Shown here: piece after piece, positions 16,053-27,136 of the stretch
How the letters are laid out: each line of letters begins with the position of its first letter
Numbering within the stretch: position 1 is the stretch's first letter
DNA from: Arthrobacter sp. MYb213
Lineage (GTDB): Bacteria; Actinomycetota; Actinomycetes; Actinomycetales; Micrococcaceae
Assembly: GCF_002979915.1 (NCBI RefSeq)
Contig: NZ_PCQA01000002.1
Location: 1 to 64,000, forward strand
DNA: 64,000 nucleotides
Direction of reading: 5' to 3'
The notes under the pieces: model-generated
Told to the model about the DNA's origin: nothing
What the model saw: only the letters and a program-made list of their open reading frames with translations
Databases searched by the model: none
Position numbers and translations under genes: made by a program

Positions 16053-18712
16053 CGGCGCTTGGCTTTCTTGTTTTTCTTGGCTGCCTTAGCAGGATTAGAA
16101 GCTTGTTCAGCCTGAGTACTAGCTTCACCGTCTTCGTCGGGCCCAGTGAACTGCAAGTTCTTTGGAGAAGCTGGCGCTTGCACGGGCGCAGGGCCGCTCG
16201 TGTTGGCCTCGCTACCGGCAGGAACTTCAAGGTTGAACAACGTTCCGATGCTTTCCTCACGAATGGATTCCATCATGGTCTGGAACATTGTGAAGCCCTC
16301 GCGCTGGTACTCAACCAATGGGTCACGCTGTGCCATGGCTCGAAGGCCGATGCCTTCCTTGAGGTAATCCATTTCGTAGAGGTGCTCTTGCCATTTACGC
16401 CCAATGGTGGAAAGCACTACACGGCGTTCAAGGTCACGCAGGACCTCGGAGCCAATGGCGTTTTCACGAAGTTCATACTGGTACTTAGCATCGGAAAGAA
16501 TTTCCGTCTCCAAGAACTTAGGCGTTAGATGCCCCAGGCCATTGACCTCTTCAACAACCTCATCAATGGTCAAACCGATGGGATAGAGCTGCTTGAGGTT
16601 TGTCCATAGCTGCTTCAGATCCCAGTCATCAGGATTACCAACCAGAGTTACTTCATTAACCATGGCGGTCACAACATCTTCGAGGAAGTGACCTACCTTC
16701 TCATCGATATTGGCACCTTCTAGGATGGCACGACGATCAGCGTAAATTGCTTCACGCTGACGGTTCATCACGTCATCGTATTTCAGCACGTTCTTACGCT
16801 GTTCGGCGTTTACGCCTTCAACCTGAGCCTGAGCAGACTCGATTGCCTTAGAAACCATTTTTGATTCGAGTGCCACGTCATCTGGCATCGATGGGTTGTT
16901 CATGATGCGTTCGGCCATACCGGAATTAAAGCGTCGCATCAGGTCGTCGGTCATCGACAAGTAGAACCGTGATTCGCCCGGGTCACCCTGACGTCCGGCA
17001 CGTCCACGAAGCTGATTGTCGATACGACGCGATTCGTGACGCTCGGTACCGAGTACGTAAAGCCCACCGAGTGAGGTGACCTCTTCTGCTTCGCTGGCAA
17101 CGGTCTTTTTGGCGTTCGCAAAGACCTCGTCCCACAACGTGTTGTACTCTTCGGGATTATTCTCTGGATCGAGTCCGCGACGTTCCATCTCCGCCACGGC
17201 GAGGAACTCGGCGTTACCACCGAGCATAATATCGGTACCGCGGCCAGCCATGTTGGTGGAGACGGTAACGCCATTTTTACGACCTGCCATAGCAACTACG
17301 GCCGCTTCACGGGCGTGCTGCTTAGCGTTGAGTACCTCGTGGCGGATGCCGCGCTTGGCGAGCAGACGTGAGAGGTACTCACTCTTTTCCACGCTGGTGG
17401 TACCAACAAGGATGGGCTGGCCACTTGCGTGACGTTCAGCAATATCCTCGACAACGGCGTCAAATTTAGCAATTTCATTCTTATAGATCAGGTCGGCCTG
17501 ATCGTTTCGAATAGCCGGGCGGTTAGTGGGGATTTCCACCACGCCGAGCTTGTAAGTGCTCATGAACTCCGCGGCTTCGGTCTGAGCCGTACCGGTCATG
17601 CCCGAAATCTTTTCGTACATGCGGAAGTAGTTCTGCAACGTAATGGTTGCCAAGGTCTGGTTTTCAGCCTTGATGCTGACATTTTCCTTGGCCTCGATGG
17701 CCTGGTGCATACCTTCGGAATACCGACGACCTTCAAGCGCACGTCCGGTATGTTCATCAACAATCATGACTTCGTCGTTGACGACGACGTAGTCCTTATC
17801 TTTTTTGAACAGTTCCCTTGCCTTGATGGCGTTATTCAGGAAACCGATCAGTGGGGTGTTGTTTGACTCGTAGAGGTTGTCGATGCCTAGGTAGTCTTCG
17901 ACTTTTTCGATGCCTGCTTCGAGCACACCGATGGTGCGCTTCTTCTCATCAACCTCATAGTCGTCATCGCGGTCAAGGCGCTTCACGATTTTAGCGAATT
18001 CGGTGTACCAACGGTTGACGTCACCCGAGGCCTGACCCGAAATGATCAGTGGCGTACGCGCCTCGTCAATCAGGATCGAGTCGACCTCATCAACGATGAC
18101 AAAGTTGTGGCCGCGCTGAACAAGTTCTTCCTTGTTCCAGGCCATGTTGTCGCGCAGGTAGTCAAACCCGAATTCATTGTTTGTACCGTAGGTAATGTCG
18201 TTTTCGTACTGCTTACGACGGGCCGCAGGATCCATATTCGACAGGATGCAACCGCAGCTCAAACCGAGGAACCGGAACACTCGTCCCATAAGCTCTGATT
18301 GGTATTGCGCGAGGAAGTCATTGGTCGTCACCACGTGGACGCCCTTACCGGTCAGCGCATTGAGGTAAGCCGGTGCTGTCGCAACCAAGGTCTTACCTTC
18401 ACCGGTACGCATTTCAGCGATATTACCCAGGTGCAATGCGGCGCCGCCCATGAGCTGCACGTCAAAGTGCCGCATGCCAAGGACTCGGTCGGAGGCTTCT
18501 CGCACCACGGCAAAAGCTTCCGGAAGCACAGCTTCGAGCTTTTCGCCTTCGGCTAGACGAGCACGGAACTTATCGGTTTCGGCTTTAAGCTCCTCATCCG
18601 ACATTTCGCGAAATTCGTCTTCCAACGTATTGATCGTGTCGGCGTAAGTTCGAAGAGTCTTTAAAGTCTTCTTGTCGCCGGTACGTAAAATACGTTCTAG
18701 CAATGATGCCAC
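16049..18712 (-). CDS. secA: Preprotein translocase ATPase SecA
   Basis: An 887-residue motor that drives unfolded proteins through SecYEG. Walker A MRTGEGKT is at 101-108 and the DEVD-type Walker B ([10 protein letters not shown]) at about 206-215. The helicase motif NMAGRGTDI and the preprotein cross-linking and scaffold domains follow. As usual in actinobacterial SecA1, the C-terminus lacks the zinc-binding Cys motif and ends in a Lys/Arg-rich tail ([10 protein letters not shown]). The start is GTG with GGGAG 8 nt upstream. It is separated from the upstream YcaQ-like gene by 133 bp, so it probably has its own promoter, although none is obvious. Confidence 0.98.
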   Translation of the reverse strand: MASLLERILRTGDKKTLKTLRTYADTINTLEDEFREMSDEELKAETDKFRARLAEGEKLEAVLPEAFAVVREASDRVLGMRHFDVQLMGGAALHLGNIAEMRTGEGKTLVATAPAYLNALTGKGVHVVTTNDFLAQYQSELMGRVFRFLGLSCGCILSNMDPAARRKQYENDITYGTNNEFGFDYLRDNMAWNKEELVQRGHNFVIVDEVDSILIDEARTPLIISGQASGDVNRWYTEFAKIVKRLDRDDDYEVDEKKRTIGVLEAGIEKVEDYLGIDNLYESNNTPLIGFLNNAIKARELFKKDKDYVVVNDEVMIVDEHTGRALEGRRYSEGMHQAIEAKENVSIKAENQTLATITLQNYFRMYEKISGMTGTAQTEAAEFMSTYKLGVVEIPTNRPAIRNDQADLIYKNEIAKFDAVVEDIAERHASGQPILVGTTSVEKSEYLSRLLAKRGIRHEVLNAKQHAREAAVVAMAGRKNGVTVSTNMAGRGTDIMLGGNAEFLAVAEMERRGLDPENNPEEYNTLWDEVFANAKKTVASEAEEVTSLGGLYVLGTERHESRRIDNQLRGRAGRQGDPGESRFYLSMTDDLMRRFNSGMAERIMNNPSMPDDVALESKMVSKAIESAQAQVEGVNAEQRKNVLKYDDVMNRQREAIYADRRAILEGANIDEKVGHFLEDVVTAMVNEVTLVGNPDDWDLKQLWTNLKQLYPIGLTIDEVVEEVNGLGHLTPKFLETEILSDAKYQYELRENAIGSEVLRDLERRVVLSTIGRKWQEHLYEMDYLKEGIGLRAMAQRDPLVEYQREGFTMFQTMMESIREESIGTLFNLEVPAGSEANTSGPAPVQAPASPKNLQFTGPDEDGEASTQAEQASNPAKAAKKNKKAKRR

Positions 18713-18845
18713 GTGGTAGCTCCCAATATCTCAAGCACAGTAAATTCTGGCGTCTTTAGTCTACGTGAGGAAAACAGCACAATCTGCTATTTCCCGGGGC
18801 GGTTTGATGTTCTACAAGCGAACAAGAACTGCGCTGACAGCCTGT

Positions 18846-20000
18846 TCACAGAAAATATTTCACTTCGCCTAAGCCGAGCCAGCGGGCCATCCGCGCAAGT
18901 TCAAAATCGAGGGCAGCAGAAACGTCAGTCGGTGCATGACTCTCGTAATGCACTGAATTTACCTGCAATCGCCCTCCCGCGCGGTCCGCTTTGAGATCGA
19001 CCCTACCAATGAAGCGGTCACCGTAAAGCATTGGAAATACGTAGTAGCCATACCGCCGCTTCTCTTTGGGGACATAGATTTCGACACGATATTCGAAATC
19101 AAAAAATAGTTCGAGACGTCGCCGGTTGAAAACCATGGAATCAAATGGGGCCAATAAGCGCAGATCAGGCAGGATATTTCGCTGAATTTTTGTCTCTGGC
19201 AACAGATAGCATTGTTCAGTAATGTCCTGAACTTGCACCTTCTGGACTAGTCCTTGCTGTGCTAGAGATTCTAAAGCACTTCCTACTTCCTTTAGCGGGA
19301 GTCGGAAGTACTCTGCAATGCAGTGCTTGGTTCCGATCCCCTGGGCCGAAAGGGATTCCAAGACTAGCCTTCGCAGTGCTTGTTCTCTAGCTCTGTTTTC
19401 AACATTCTGAAGAGAAGGCAGGACTACTTGTCCTAAAGCGAACAATCGTTCAAATCGTGAGTTTCTGCCTAGTGCGAGAATTTTTCCCTGAGCGAAGAGC
19501 GATTCGGTGACAATCTTGGTGTCATTCCAATTCCATCCCCAATGTTCTCGATCTTTCATCGTCGCTACGTCCAGAGCAATACTCAATTCACGAGCACTAG
19601 TACCTGGATGTGCTTCGAGGTAGATAAGCACTCGGTCTGCCAACGCTCTGAGCTCACTATCAAAACTCTCAGAACGGTCTACCCAGCGCCGGCGTTGCCA
19701 CGGTATAAGGTCTGGCACCAGGTCGCTACGCACATAACTTGCCTCATGAGCCCAGTATTCGGTGATTGAACCATGCGGTTGCGACACAAGCGTGTCTAAT
19801 AGCGTGGTGTCGTAATAACCTAATCTGGCGAACAGTGGAACGTAGTGCGCTCGTTTGACCACATTGATGGAGTCAATCTGTAGTTGCGCAATTCTGCCAA
19901 GTGCTCTCTTGAGATGACTCGAGGAGATTCTTGCTTCGGCGCGGGGACGAGACAGACCTTGGGCGGCCAACGCGATTCTGCGGGCTTGAGGTAAGCCCAA
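18846..20000 (-). CDS. YcaQ/AlkZ-family winged-helix DNA glycosylase
   Basis: A 385-residue HTH_42 protein of the family that removes alkylated bases and unhooks interstrand crosslinks. The catalytic-region motif reads QID at residues 41-43 inside AQLQIDSINVVKRAHY, which matches the QxD (YcaQ-like) subgroup rather than the QxQ (AlkZ) subgroup. The family signature WAHEASY lies near residues 93-99, and several winged-helix segments follow. The start is unclear: there is no in-frame ATG, the TTG at 20000 has no SD, and an ATT codon further upstream is preceded by GAGGG. It begins 38 bp after hpf and may be co-transcribed with it. Confidence 0.85.
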   Translation of the reverse strand: MGLPQARRIALAAQGLSRPRAEARISSSHLKRALGRIAQLQIDSINVVKRAHYVPLFARLGYYDTTLLDTLVSQPHGSITEYWAHEASYVRSDLVPDLIPWQRRRWVDRSESFDSELRALADRVLIYLEAHPGTSARELSIALDVATMKDREHWGWNWNDTKIVTESLFAQGKILALGRNSRFERLFALGQVVLPSLQNVENRAREQALRRLVLESLSAQGIGTKHCIAEYFRLPLKEVGSALESLAQQGLVQKVQVQDITEQCYLLPETKIQRNILPDLRLLAPFDSMVFNRRRLELFFDFEYRVEIYVPKEKRRYGYYVFPMLYGDRFIGRVDLKADRAGGRLQVNSVHYESHAPTDVSAALDFELARMARWLGLGEVKYFL

Positions 20001-20038
20001 AATGCGTTGACCGCCCAGGTCGTTCGAGTTGTTAATGA

Positions 20039-20737
20039 CTAACCCTCGGTTGCCAAAGCCTTATCGCGGTAACCGCGAATTTCGGTTGGCAGTTCGTCGC
20101 TTTCACTCAATGACGGGTCAAGGGTGATCACACCGTACTGGTACTGGGTGCGTCCGTAGACTACCGAGTGCGCACCGGATGCTTCATCGATGAACAGGTA
20201 GAAAGGGTGCCCAACGAGTTCCATGCGGTCTACTGCATCATCGACGCTCATGACTTCTGCTGGGAAGACCTTGCGACGGATGACAACCGGTGAGTACTCC
20301 GCTTCCTTCTCGTTAGCCTGAGCCTCAGCAGTGGCCTGTGCTTCAAGAGTCTCTTCAACCAGCGACTTGCCGCTTTGCACTACGGGCAACGAACTAGTCG
20401 CCTCGTGAACAGCGATCGGCGCATGGTTTCCACGATGCACTTTCTTCTTGTCACGTGCCTTGCGCAGTCGTTCAAGGAGCTTTGCGAATGCAATGTCGAA
20501 TGCCGCAAATTTATCGGCTCCACGGGCTTCGGCACGAATCGCCGGACCCTTGGAAACGACCGTCAATTCGACGCTGAGCGCTGTGCTCTGATTGCGTGCA
20601 TGTGTTTCCTGGACAACTTTCACATCGATGCGCTGGACCTTACTGGCCAGCTGATCAACTTTCGTGATTTTCTCGTCCACGTACTCACGGAATCGATCCG
20701 AAACGGTGATATTACGTCCGCTGTAATTCAGCTCCAT
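20039..20737 (-). CDS. hpf: Long-form ribosome hibernation promoting factor
   Basis: A 232-residue long HPF that dimerises 70S ribosomes into inactive 100S particles in resting cells. The N-terminal S30AE domain (about 1-100, MELNYSGRNITVSDRFREY) binds the decoding centre. A linker of about 70 residues rich in Glu/Ala follows, then the C-terminal dimerisation domain (about 175-225) with VIRRKVFPAEVMSVDDAV and HPFYLFIDE. I chose ATG 20737, which has GGAGG 5 nt upstream and matches the family start, over the longer frame to 20890. A promoter lies about 100 bp upstream. The Rv3241c counterpart sits in the same secA-hpf-comF order. Confidence 0.95.
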   Translation of the reverse strand: MELNYSGRNITVSDRFREYVDEKITKVDQLASKVQRIDVKVVQETHARNQSTALSVELTVVSKGPAIRAEARGADKFAAFDIAFAKLLERLRKARDKKKVHRGNHAPIAVHEATSSLPVVQSGKSLVEETLEAQATAEAQANEKEAEYSPVVIRRKVFPAEVMSVDDAVDRMELVGHPFYLFIDEASGAHSVVYGRTQYQYGVITLDPSLSESDELPTEIRGYRDKALATEG

Positions 20738-20840
20738 GGTGTCCTCCAATAGGGAGTCGGGTGACACAACAGCCCGGGGGTTTCCTCCCCCAAAGGCTGA
20801 AGATGGGCCTTCGCTGCATCTGTGATGCAACCCATACTTC

Positions 20841-20868
20841 ACCCTATGCCACTTCCGCCAAGATTCAA
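20841..20868 (-). promoter_or_regulatory. Candidate promoter of hpf
   Basis: On the minus strand TTGAAT (20868 to 20863) and TAGGGT (20846 to 20841) are separated by 16 nt. The predicted leader of about 100 nt contains a short perfect hairpin (TGCATC/GATGCA near 20816-20829) and a C/G-rich hairpin near 20773-20791. Stress or growth-phase control is likely for hpf, but no operator is recognised. Confidence 0.45.
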
Positions 20869-20910
20869 GTACCCAACCGCTAGATTTCATATCGCGTTCA
20901 GCGAAATCGC

Positions 20911-21696
20911 TTAGTCCTCTTCGTCGCTAGGGGGCTTCGTATAGGCAAGGACTACCGCACCAACTACGTCATAACCGGCGTGAAAACAGGCAACTGCAGC
21001 TTTACGCAAGGTAGCGCCGGTGGTAGTTACATCATCAATGAGGAGGATCGGCTGCCGCGGTTCTGTCGGAATTTCGGCAATCAACGGCGAGTCGCCACCG
21101 CGCCTGGCCGCACCCGATTTAGATTTTTGCGCTCCGCTCAAAAGATGCCCGAACCGATAGTGCAACAAGGGCGCCGTTCGAGTGTGCGCGGCCAGAAGGC
21201 CCCTGCGCTGCGCCTCCTGCAAGATCACCTGGACCGGACGATAGCCACGAGTACCTATGGCACGCACCGAGCTGGGCATGGGCACCAACAACGTGGGTTG
21301 GTCAAATAGTCGAGGAGGGCAAGCAGTGTTAATTGCGGCGGCCAGAAACGGCGCAAAGTCTTGTGCTAAAAAATAGCGTTGCTGATTCTTGAAGGACAAG
21401 ATCGCGCGGGCCAACTCGTTACGATAAATTCCGGTCGCGCTAACCGGTAGCTGCCATTGAAGACTTGGTAGCTCAACATAAAACTGGAGTTGTTCACCGA
21501 GCGGGGGCAAAAATAATTGCTGATGAATCTTACGTCGGCATTCGGGGCACAGCCGAAAATCGACACGCTCGCAAATTGCGCAGCTTGCAGGCAATAGAAG
21601 GTTTATCGTTTCGCGCACCGCAAACATCAGCCACCCAATACTGCGCGAATGTACTTGGGTGTCCAGAAAATCCAGTAGGCGTAAGGGAATCGGCAT
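20911..21696 (-). CDS. comF: ComF-family phosphoribosyltransferase-like protein
   Basis: A 261-residue ComF/GntX-family protein. An N-terminal zinc-finger-like pair (CAIC at about 39-42 and CPEC at about 50-53) precedes a type I phosphoribosyltransferase domain. The PRPP loop reads ILLIDDVTTTGATL near residues 216-229. In naturally competent bacteria ComFC helps DNA uptake, but in actinobacteria the role is unproven. It lies between lpqB and hpf as in the Rv3242c region. No SD is visible before the ATG. The gap to lpqB is 57 bp, so it may be the last gene of the mtrAB-lpqB transcript. Confidence 0.88.
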   Translation of the reverse strand: MPIPLRLLDFLDTQVHSRSIGWLMFAVRETINLLLPASCAICERVDFRLCPECRRKIHQQLFLPPLGEQLQFYVELPSLQWQLPVSATGIYRNELARAILSFKNQQRYFLAQDFAPFLAAAINTACPPRLFDQPTLLVPMPSSVRAIGTRGYRPVQVILQEAQRRGLLAAHTRTAPLLHYRFGHLLSGAQKSKSGAARRGGDSPLIAEIPTEPRQPILLIDDVTTTGATLRKAAVACFHAGYDVVGAVVLAYTKPPSDEED

Positions 21697-21753
21697 AATT
21701 CAAGCATGGTGGTGCTAGGTGCGCATGCAGTGAACTATTGGCGCTTTGTGGAC

Positions 21754-23457
21754 TCAGCCCGGGTAGGCGACGTCTTTGGCATAGTCATCTAACGCATGCC
21801 ACGAATTACCCACGCGCGTGTAAAGTTCCTCGCTGGTTTCGGCGTACACCGGACGGAGATCGCCGACACCCGAAGTTATACCGGTCATTCCCAAGAGAAG
21901 TCCCAAGCGTTCCGAACCATGTTCGAAGGTGAGCTGCTCGGCGGCTACCTGTTCGGTGGTGCTCAGCTTAGCCACGATAATTGACCGGTCTGAGTCCCAG
22001 ACCGCCGTTGATACCGGGACGGAGGGGTAGACCTTCATTGGTTCATCGCTCAGGCCACGCGGGACGCCATCTGCGTCACGTACAATTCCGGCGATATAGA
22101 CGGTTGATTCGCTGTCCTCCTCCGCGACAATCAACGCCCTGGCTCCATCGCGGGAGATCGATAGCGAGGTTACTTTCTTACCCTCAAGCCACGACACGCT
22201 AATCGGGCGGGGTTCGCCTTGCCCGGCCACATCTTCCGGAACTACTAGTAAGGGATGTTCCGCCGCGTTGTCCGCTGTCCAGGTCCAGCCAGCCACATCA
22301 ATCGATGGCCGGATCAAGGCCCCGCCTGTAGCGGCCAGCCTGACTCGTCCACTTTCATTGATTGTCATCAACTGAGTGGATTTTCCGTTGAGGAAAGCGT
22401 ATCTGTTGCCCACTGCTGACATAGCCGGGTTGCGCGGGTGATAAGCCGAGATGTCTGGCACGCCTCCGACGGGAATAATCGAACGTCCCTTGACGTACAC
22501 CAGCGACTCGTTAGAGATCGCGATGAGTGTGTCTGGAGTACTTGGATTAATTTGCGCGGTAACAAAGTTCGCTGCTGGAGCGCCCAGGGTTACTTCGGTT
22601 TCCTCTTGCAACATGCGCACAGTACTGACCGAGGACAAGGCGGTCAGCGTTTGCTCTAGTTGTTGCTGCATCAATTGCTTCGCACGGTCGGAGGATTCCC
22701 GAATGCTTTCGGCGCTAAGGTCAACCGTCGCCACACCGTCTTGTACCGGCACTGCTGAACGCACAAGAGTGCTAGCTGGAGAAAAAGCAGAAACTACAGC
22801 GTTCTGCAGATAGGGTGCGGGGCCGGCCAGCAGCGCTTCCACCATGGAAGTCGTGGTGCCGGCGCCAGAGGTGAACCACCGGACGTCAGGCACCAAATAG
22901 TTGAAACTGGAGTCGTAAAAATAAATAGTCTGGGGCGAGAAAATCTTGCTGAAGGAGCTTGACTCAAGCATGATGCCGTCTGGGGCCTTTGAGATCCGCC
23001 ATTGGTCTTCGACCTTGGACACTTCAACATCCACCGCACGCGTGGAGTGCTCTGGTTCCTGGGTATAGACGCCCATCGCATCTATTTCGCCTGATATTTC
23101 AAGCTGTATCGTATACCGATTGCTGTCTGCCCCGGTCAGCACGTTCATTGCCTCGTAAATCAGGGTGCGGCTATCACCTCGCCAGTCGGCACCCAGTTCG
23201 GGAGTCATGAATTCGCGTGAGAGCGCATAATCTTCAAGGACGGAACGCCCGGCCTCAACAAACCCCTCAACGATACGTCGCGCGTCCGATCCCTCAGTGG
23301 GGCCTTGCGCGTCGAAGCGGAAGGGCTGGGACTCTTCCTGATTAGACTCGGCCTCGATCTGTTGCACCATCGAATTGCGCGGAATAGTAGCGCAACCGGC
23401 GAGTACTAAGAGTCCGGTCAGTATGAGTGCCAGAAGCTGAGGTAGACGTAGGCGCAT
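21754..23457 (-). CDS. lpqB: Lipoprotein LpqB (GerMN domain), MtrB partner
   Basis: A 567-residue lipoprotein. The signal peptide ends in the lipobox LAGC with lipidated Cys22. A GerMN domain spans about 190-310, followed by a beta-propeller-like C-terminal half. In mycobacteria LpqB interacts with the sensor region of MtrB and tunes MtrA activity, linking envelope state to division. The gene's first base overlaps the last base of the mtrB stop (TAATG), so translation is coupled. The order mtrA-mtrB-lpqB is the canonical one. Confidence 0.93.
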   Translation of the reverse strand: MRLRLPQLLALILTGLLVLAGCATIPRNSMVQQIEAESNQEESQPFRFDAQGPTEGSDARRIVEGFVEAGRSVLEDYALSREFMTPELGADWRGDSRTLIYEAMNVLTGADSNRYTIQLEISGEIDAMGVYTQEPEHSTRAVDVEVSKVEDQWRISKAPDGIMLESSSFSKIFSPQTIYFYDSSFNYLVPDVRWFTSGAGTTTSMVEALLAGPAPYLQNAVVSAFSPASTLVRSAVPVQDGVATVDLSAESIRESSDRAKQLMQQQLEQTLTALSSVSTVRMLQEETEVTLGAPAANFVTAQINPSTPDTLIAISNESLVYVKGRSIIPVGGVPDISAYHPRNPAMSAVGNRYAFLNGKSTQLMTINESGRVRLAATGGALIRPSIDVAGWTWTADNAAEHPLLVVPEDVAGQGEPRPISVSWLEGKKVTSLSISRDGARALIVAEEDSESTVYIAGIVRDADGVPRGLSDEPMKVYPSVPVSTAVWDSDRSIIVAKLSTTEQVAAEQLTFEHGSERLGLLLGMTGITSGVGDLRPVYAETSEELYTRVGNSWHALDDYAKDVAYPG

Positions 23458-25271
23458 TATTTACTCTCCCCTTGGCCGTCTGTTGGATCCATAGGTTTGA
23501 GGGAAATTTCATCCTCAATCAGAATATCTTCGTCATCCAAAATCAGTGGGGTGTAACCAATCTTTGGCACTTCGCCGGTCAGCGGGAAGGAATCCCCAAG
23601 CAATCCAACGATTTCTTCGGTCACGGACGGTTCCAGGGGAAGCGGTGAGGAGGAAATGGAATCGAATTCGGTTCGAGGTAAGGTGAGCCGGAATACCGAT
23701 CCAACACCCTTCTTTCCCCAGGTTTCCAAACGTCCATCATGCAAGCGAGTGTCTTCCATAGAAATGGAAAGTCCCAGGCCGGATCCGCCCGTGGTGCGAG
23801 CGCGAGCCGGATCTGCGCGCCAGAACCGATCAAAAACGTGCTGGCTGGCTTCGGGACTCATACCGATGCCGTAGTCACGCACGGTGACCGCAACGGAAGA
23901 GTCATTCTGTCCGATGGTGATATCAATGGGGTTCTGTTCACCATGCTCCACCGCGTTTAACACCAGGTTTCGTACAATGCGCTCCACTCGACGCGGATCA
24001 AATTCTGCGACACAGCCCTCCGCCGGGGCGTTAAATCGAATGATCGAACCGTACTCATCAGCGACCGGAGTGGCAATGTCGATCACCTTACGAACGATGA
24101 CGTTTAAATCAGTAGATTCACGATCAAGCACCGCGACTCCTGCATCGAACCGGGAGACTTCAAGCAGATCGTTGAGCAGGTTCTGGAATCGCTCGATTTG
24201 TTCGTACATCAGCTCCGCAGAACGAGAGGTGAGCGGATCAAAGTTCTCACGTGCATCGTGAATCAGCTCGGCTGCCATGCGCACCGTCGTCAGCGGGGTC
24301 CGCAATTCATGAGAAACGTCTGAAACAAAACGTTGTTGCATAGCCGAAAGATTATTGAGCGCCGTGATCTGTTCTTGCAGCGACTGCGCCATGTGGTTAA
24401 AGGCGGTTCCCAAACGTGCAACTTCGTCTTTACCCGCAACCTTCATTCTGCGATCAAGATCGCCGGCGGCAATACGTTCCGAAACATAAGCGGCATCGGC
24501 CACGGGACGAACTACGGTGCGGGAAACAGACCAAGAAATGAACCCAACGACCAACAGGAGCACTAGGCCGGTGAAGACCATGGCACGGTTGATGAATTCT
24601 AAGGTGCTTTGCACGCTGGACAAGTCATAAACCAGATAGAGTCCGTATTCACGGCCTGGCGGGATGAGTACCTTAGTGCCGATAATAATCCCGGGTTGCC
24701 GTTCAGAGTCCACGCCCAGCTCAATGGAACGCCAGAAAATCCCCGAATTGTTCTGAACGCTTTCGGCAAGATCGTCGGGAACAACGCGAGTTGTCAGGGA
24801 GCCTGACGCCGTTGGTCCTACATACAGGTTCTCATCGCCGGCCACCGGAACTGGTTTGAGCACGAAGTCACGGATCACCGTGGCTCCATCGCCTTCAAGC
24901 GTGGCCAGTGTCGAGTTGACCAATGACTGGGTAGAGACACGGTCGGTGGTTGATGCCGATTCCAAAATAGAACGCGCCTGGGTCAGGCCACGTTCAGATT
25001 CTTTGGAAATCTGGTTGAAGCGTTCGCTGAAAAGCGCAGAGGAAATCTGGTTGGAAAGAAAGGCGCCGGCTGCTAACAGCGCCAATGAGGTAAAGAGCAG
25101 GGTGGAAATCACCGTGCGATACATCAAGTGTCGTTGCCAGCGCTGGCGAATCCATTCGATTGGTCGCCGAATCCAGAGCTTCAGGCGCAAGAATGCAGGA
25201 GCTACCGGAGGGACTTGGGCACGCGCATCGACCGGCACAATCTCGTTTCCGGTCGTGGCGTGTTCACTCAA
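23457..25271 (-). CDS. mtrB: Sensor histidine kinase MtrB
   Basis: A 604-residue membrane kinase. Transmembrane segments lie near 53-73 and 230-250, flanking an extracytoplasmic sensor domain. A HAMP linker (about 250-305) leads to the HisKA box [13 protein letters not shown] with phospho-acceptor His321. The HATPase_c domain with N box (LVLNAVEHG) and G boxes follows, then a long acidic C-terminal tail of about 65 residues that is unusually Glu/Asp-rich. The start codon overlaps the mtrA stop by 4 bp. It phosphorylates MtrA and controls cell-wall and division genes in actinobacteria. Confidence 0.96.
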   Translation of the reverse strand: MSEHATTGNEIVPVDARAQVPPVAPAFLRLKLWIRRPIEWIRQRWQRHLMYRTVISTLLFTSLALLAAGAFLSNQISSALFSERFNQISKESERGLTQARSILESASTTDRVSTQSLVNSTLATLEGDGATVIRDFVLKPVPVAGDENLYVGPTASGSLTTRVVPDDLAESVQNNSGIFWRSIELGVDSERQPGIIIGTKVLIPPGREYGLYLVYDLSSVQSTLEFINRAMVFTGLVLLLVVGFISWSVSRTVVRPVADAAYVSERIAAGDLDRRMKVAGKDEVARLGTAFNHMAQSLQEQITALNNLSAMQQRFVSDVSHELRTPLTTVRMAAELIHDARENFDPLTSRSAELMYEQIERFQNLLNDLLEVSRFDAGVAVLDRESTDLNVIVRKVIDIATPVADEYGSIIRFNAPAEGCVAEFDPRRVERIVRNLVLNAVEHGEQNPIDITIGQNDSSVAVTVRDYGIGMSPEASQHVFDRFWRADPARARTTGGSGLGLSISMEDTRLHDGRLETWGKKGVGSVFRLTLPRTEFDSISSSPLPLEPSVTEEIVGLLGDSFPLTGEVPKIGYTPLILDDEDILIEDEISLKPMDPTDGQGESK

Positions 25272-25948
25272 CTTGCCGTACCAGCCTTGTAACCCACACC
25301 ACGAATGGTCTGAATGACCTGTGGCTTCTCGGGATCTACCTCAATTTTTGAACGCAAACGCTGCACGTGCACGTTGACCAGACGGGTGTCGGCAGCGTGA
25401 CGGTAACCCCAGACTGCCTCCAATAGCTGTTCACGGCTAAAGACCTGCCAAGGCTTACGTGCCATGGTGACCAATAGGTCAAATTCCAAAGGAGTTAACG
25501 AAACTTGTTTATCCGCGCGGGTCACTCGGTGTCCGGCGACGTCAATGGAGACATCTCCTACGGTCAGGGTTTCTGCCGCATGAGTCTCATTCGGGCGTAG
25601 GCGTGCACGGACGCGCGCTACCAGCTCGGCTGGTTTAAATGGCTTGGGTACGTAGTCATCTGCGCCAGACTCTAGTCCGCGCACTACGTCGGCGGTATCT
25701 GATTTGGCCGTCAGCATGACTACCGGTACATCAGATTCAGCACGGATCTGCTTGCATACCTCGATGCCGTCAATTCCAGGCAACATCAGGTCCAACAAGA
25801 CCAGATCTGGATTTGATTCACGGAAGGCTTCCAATGCTCCGGATCCGTCGTAACAGAATGATGCGTCAAAGCCGTCATTCTGTAGGACGATGCCGATCAT
25901 TTCCGACAGCGCCTCGTCATCGTCGACGACTAAAATCCGAGCCTTCAT
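25268..25948 (-). CDS. mtrA: Response regulator MtrA
   Basis: A 226-residue OmpR-type regulator. The receiver domain has the acidic pocket DDD at 9-11, phospho-acceptor Asp53 (LVLLDLMLPG) and the switch Lys in VVMLTAKSD. The C-terminal winged helix holds the transactivation and recognition motifs (LTPLEFDLLV, YRHAADTRLVNVHVQRLRSK). I start at ATG 25948, where the family begins with MKARILVVDDD and a GGGGGA lies 6 nt upstream, not at the in-frame upstream codon at 25981. It heads the mtrA-mtrB-lpqB operon. Two GGTCAC elements lie in the 135-bp upstream region and could mark autoregulation. Confidence 0.97.
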   Translation of the reverse strand: MKARILVVDDDEALSEMIGIVLQNDGFDASFCYDGSGALEAFRESNPDLVLLDLMLPGIDGIEVCKQIRAESDVPVVMLTAKSDTADVVRGLESGADDYVPKPFKPAELVARVRARLRPNETHAAETLTVGDVSIDVAGHRVTRADKQVSLTPLEFDLLVTMARKPWQVFSREQLLEAVWGYRHAADTRLVNVHVQRLRSKIEVDPEKPQVIQTIRGVGYKAGTAS

Positions 25949-26083
25949 ACAACATCCCCCTGAAACCGAAAGCATTGGCATAAGCCACGTGACCTAAACG
26001 GGTACTTTTACTTTCCCCACTCTTCCTAAGATACATGACGCACCCCCACTTTCGTGGTGTGACCGCACGAATCAAGACTTCTT

Positions 26084-27136
26084 CTATGCATCCACTCGGG
26101 TTTGCTCCAGAGCTTGGGCATAACCGGTGAGGTGTTGCAGGCACTCAATGACCTGGCTAGAGCTAGAGTGAGCGAAGCTCGTAGCCGGCATGAGTGTTAG
26201 TTGGCCTAGGCGCGTCAACGGAAGACCTAATTGCTGCCACGGACGCAACACGTGATGCACGCCTTCGACCACGCCAGGTGCTCGCATACCCGGGGTTAAG
26301 AGTTGCAAATAAATTTGTGAACCGGATTCGATCAAAGATGCCATCCGCTCCCATCGCGGGTGGTTCATCGATGGTGGGTCAATCAAATACCCGTTGACAC
26401 CTGCCTGATGCAGAATATCAACGCGTTTGATCCAGTCAGTATCGGCTCCGGGCAGGTTAACGATCACGCTGGTGCCCTCAATCTGTGCCATGGTTTGCAC
26501 AAATTGAGCATAAACTTCGCGGACTTCGGCGCGCGGGATTGAACGCAGCGTGCGATATCCACTGGCGGTGGGAAGCGTTCCATCAAGTACGCCGGGAAGC
26601 TCAGGCTCGTCAAGTTGAACCGTGAACTGTCTAATCGAGGTGCTTGAACGCAGGCGGAGAAGATGTTGCTTTACCCCGTCTGCATAGGCCTGAAGAATGT
26701 CTCGTCGGGCACCGTGATCAATCAGGATTCGTTCACCATGGCTCAAATACAGCCCAGCGGCTAAGGACCATGGTCCCAGCACCGAAACTTTGAGGCGTTG
26801 AGCTGGCTTCTTCTCGGCCCCCAGAACGTCGGCAAGCAGGTTTTCGTCGCTTCTAAGGAAACTACGAGCTCGGCGGGCATCGATGCCATCGCCAACTCCG
26901 ATGCGCCAACCATGAGGCTGCAAATCGAATCCCATGTCGCTGACCATCGAGGTACTTCGCCCCAAAGGATCTGCGCCTACTCCACGTTCGGCCAGCTGTG
27001 GCATGACCGCAAGATTTGGTTCGCCTAGTTCCCCACGAACAACCTTGTGGATCTCCATCGGTTCCTGCCCCGGAAAATGGCAGAACGAAGTGACGAAAAC
27101 ATCCGAGCGGGCGAAATCGTCACCGGTTTCAGTCAT
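26084..27136 (-). CDS. MetE C-terminal-like (UROD/MetE fold) protein
   Basis: A 350-residue protein resembling the catalytic barrel of cobalamin-independent methionine synthase, of the actinobacterial Rv3015c type. The N-terminal motif TSFCHFPGQEPMEI and LDEPELPG (about 172-179) follow MetE barrel landmarks. The usual MetE zinc ligands (HxC, Glu, C-terminal Cys) are not evident. It is about half the length of full MetE and lacks the N-terminal barrel. Methionine synthesis is therefore doubtful; methyl transfer from another donor is possible. Its ATG lies inside the last codons of the chorismate mutase gene (8-bp overlap), so the pair is coupled. Confidence 0.75.
   Translation of the reverse strand: MTETGDDFARSDVFVTSFCHFPGQEPMEIHKVVRGELGEPNLAVMPQLAERGVGADPLGRSTSMVSDMGFDLQPHGWRIGVGDGIDARRARSFLRSDENLLADVLGAEKKPAQRLKVSVLGPWSLAAGLYLSHGERILIDHGARRDILQAYADGVKQHLLRLRSSTSIRQFTVQLDEPELPGVLDGTLPTASGYRTLRSIPRAEVREVYAQFVQTMAQIEGTSVIVNLPGADTDWIKRVDILHQAGVNGYLIDPPSMNHPRWERMASLIESGSQIYLQLLTPGMRAPGVVEGVHHVLRPWQQLGLPLTRLGQLTLMPATSFAHSSSSQVIECLQHLTGYAQALEQTRVDA

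Noticed and set aside
16010-16528. 172-codon plus-strand open frame
   Set aside because: Antisense to the secA 3' end; its composition is what the reverse of secA codons would give and no motif is present.
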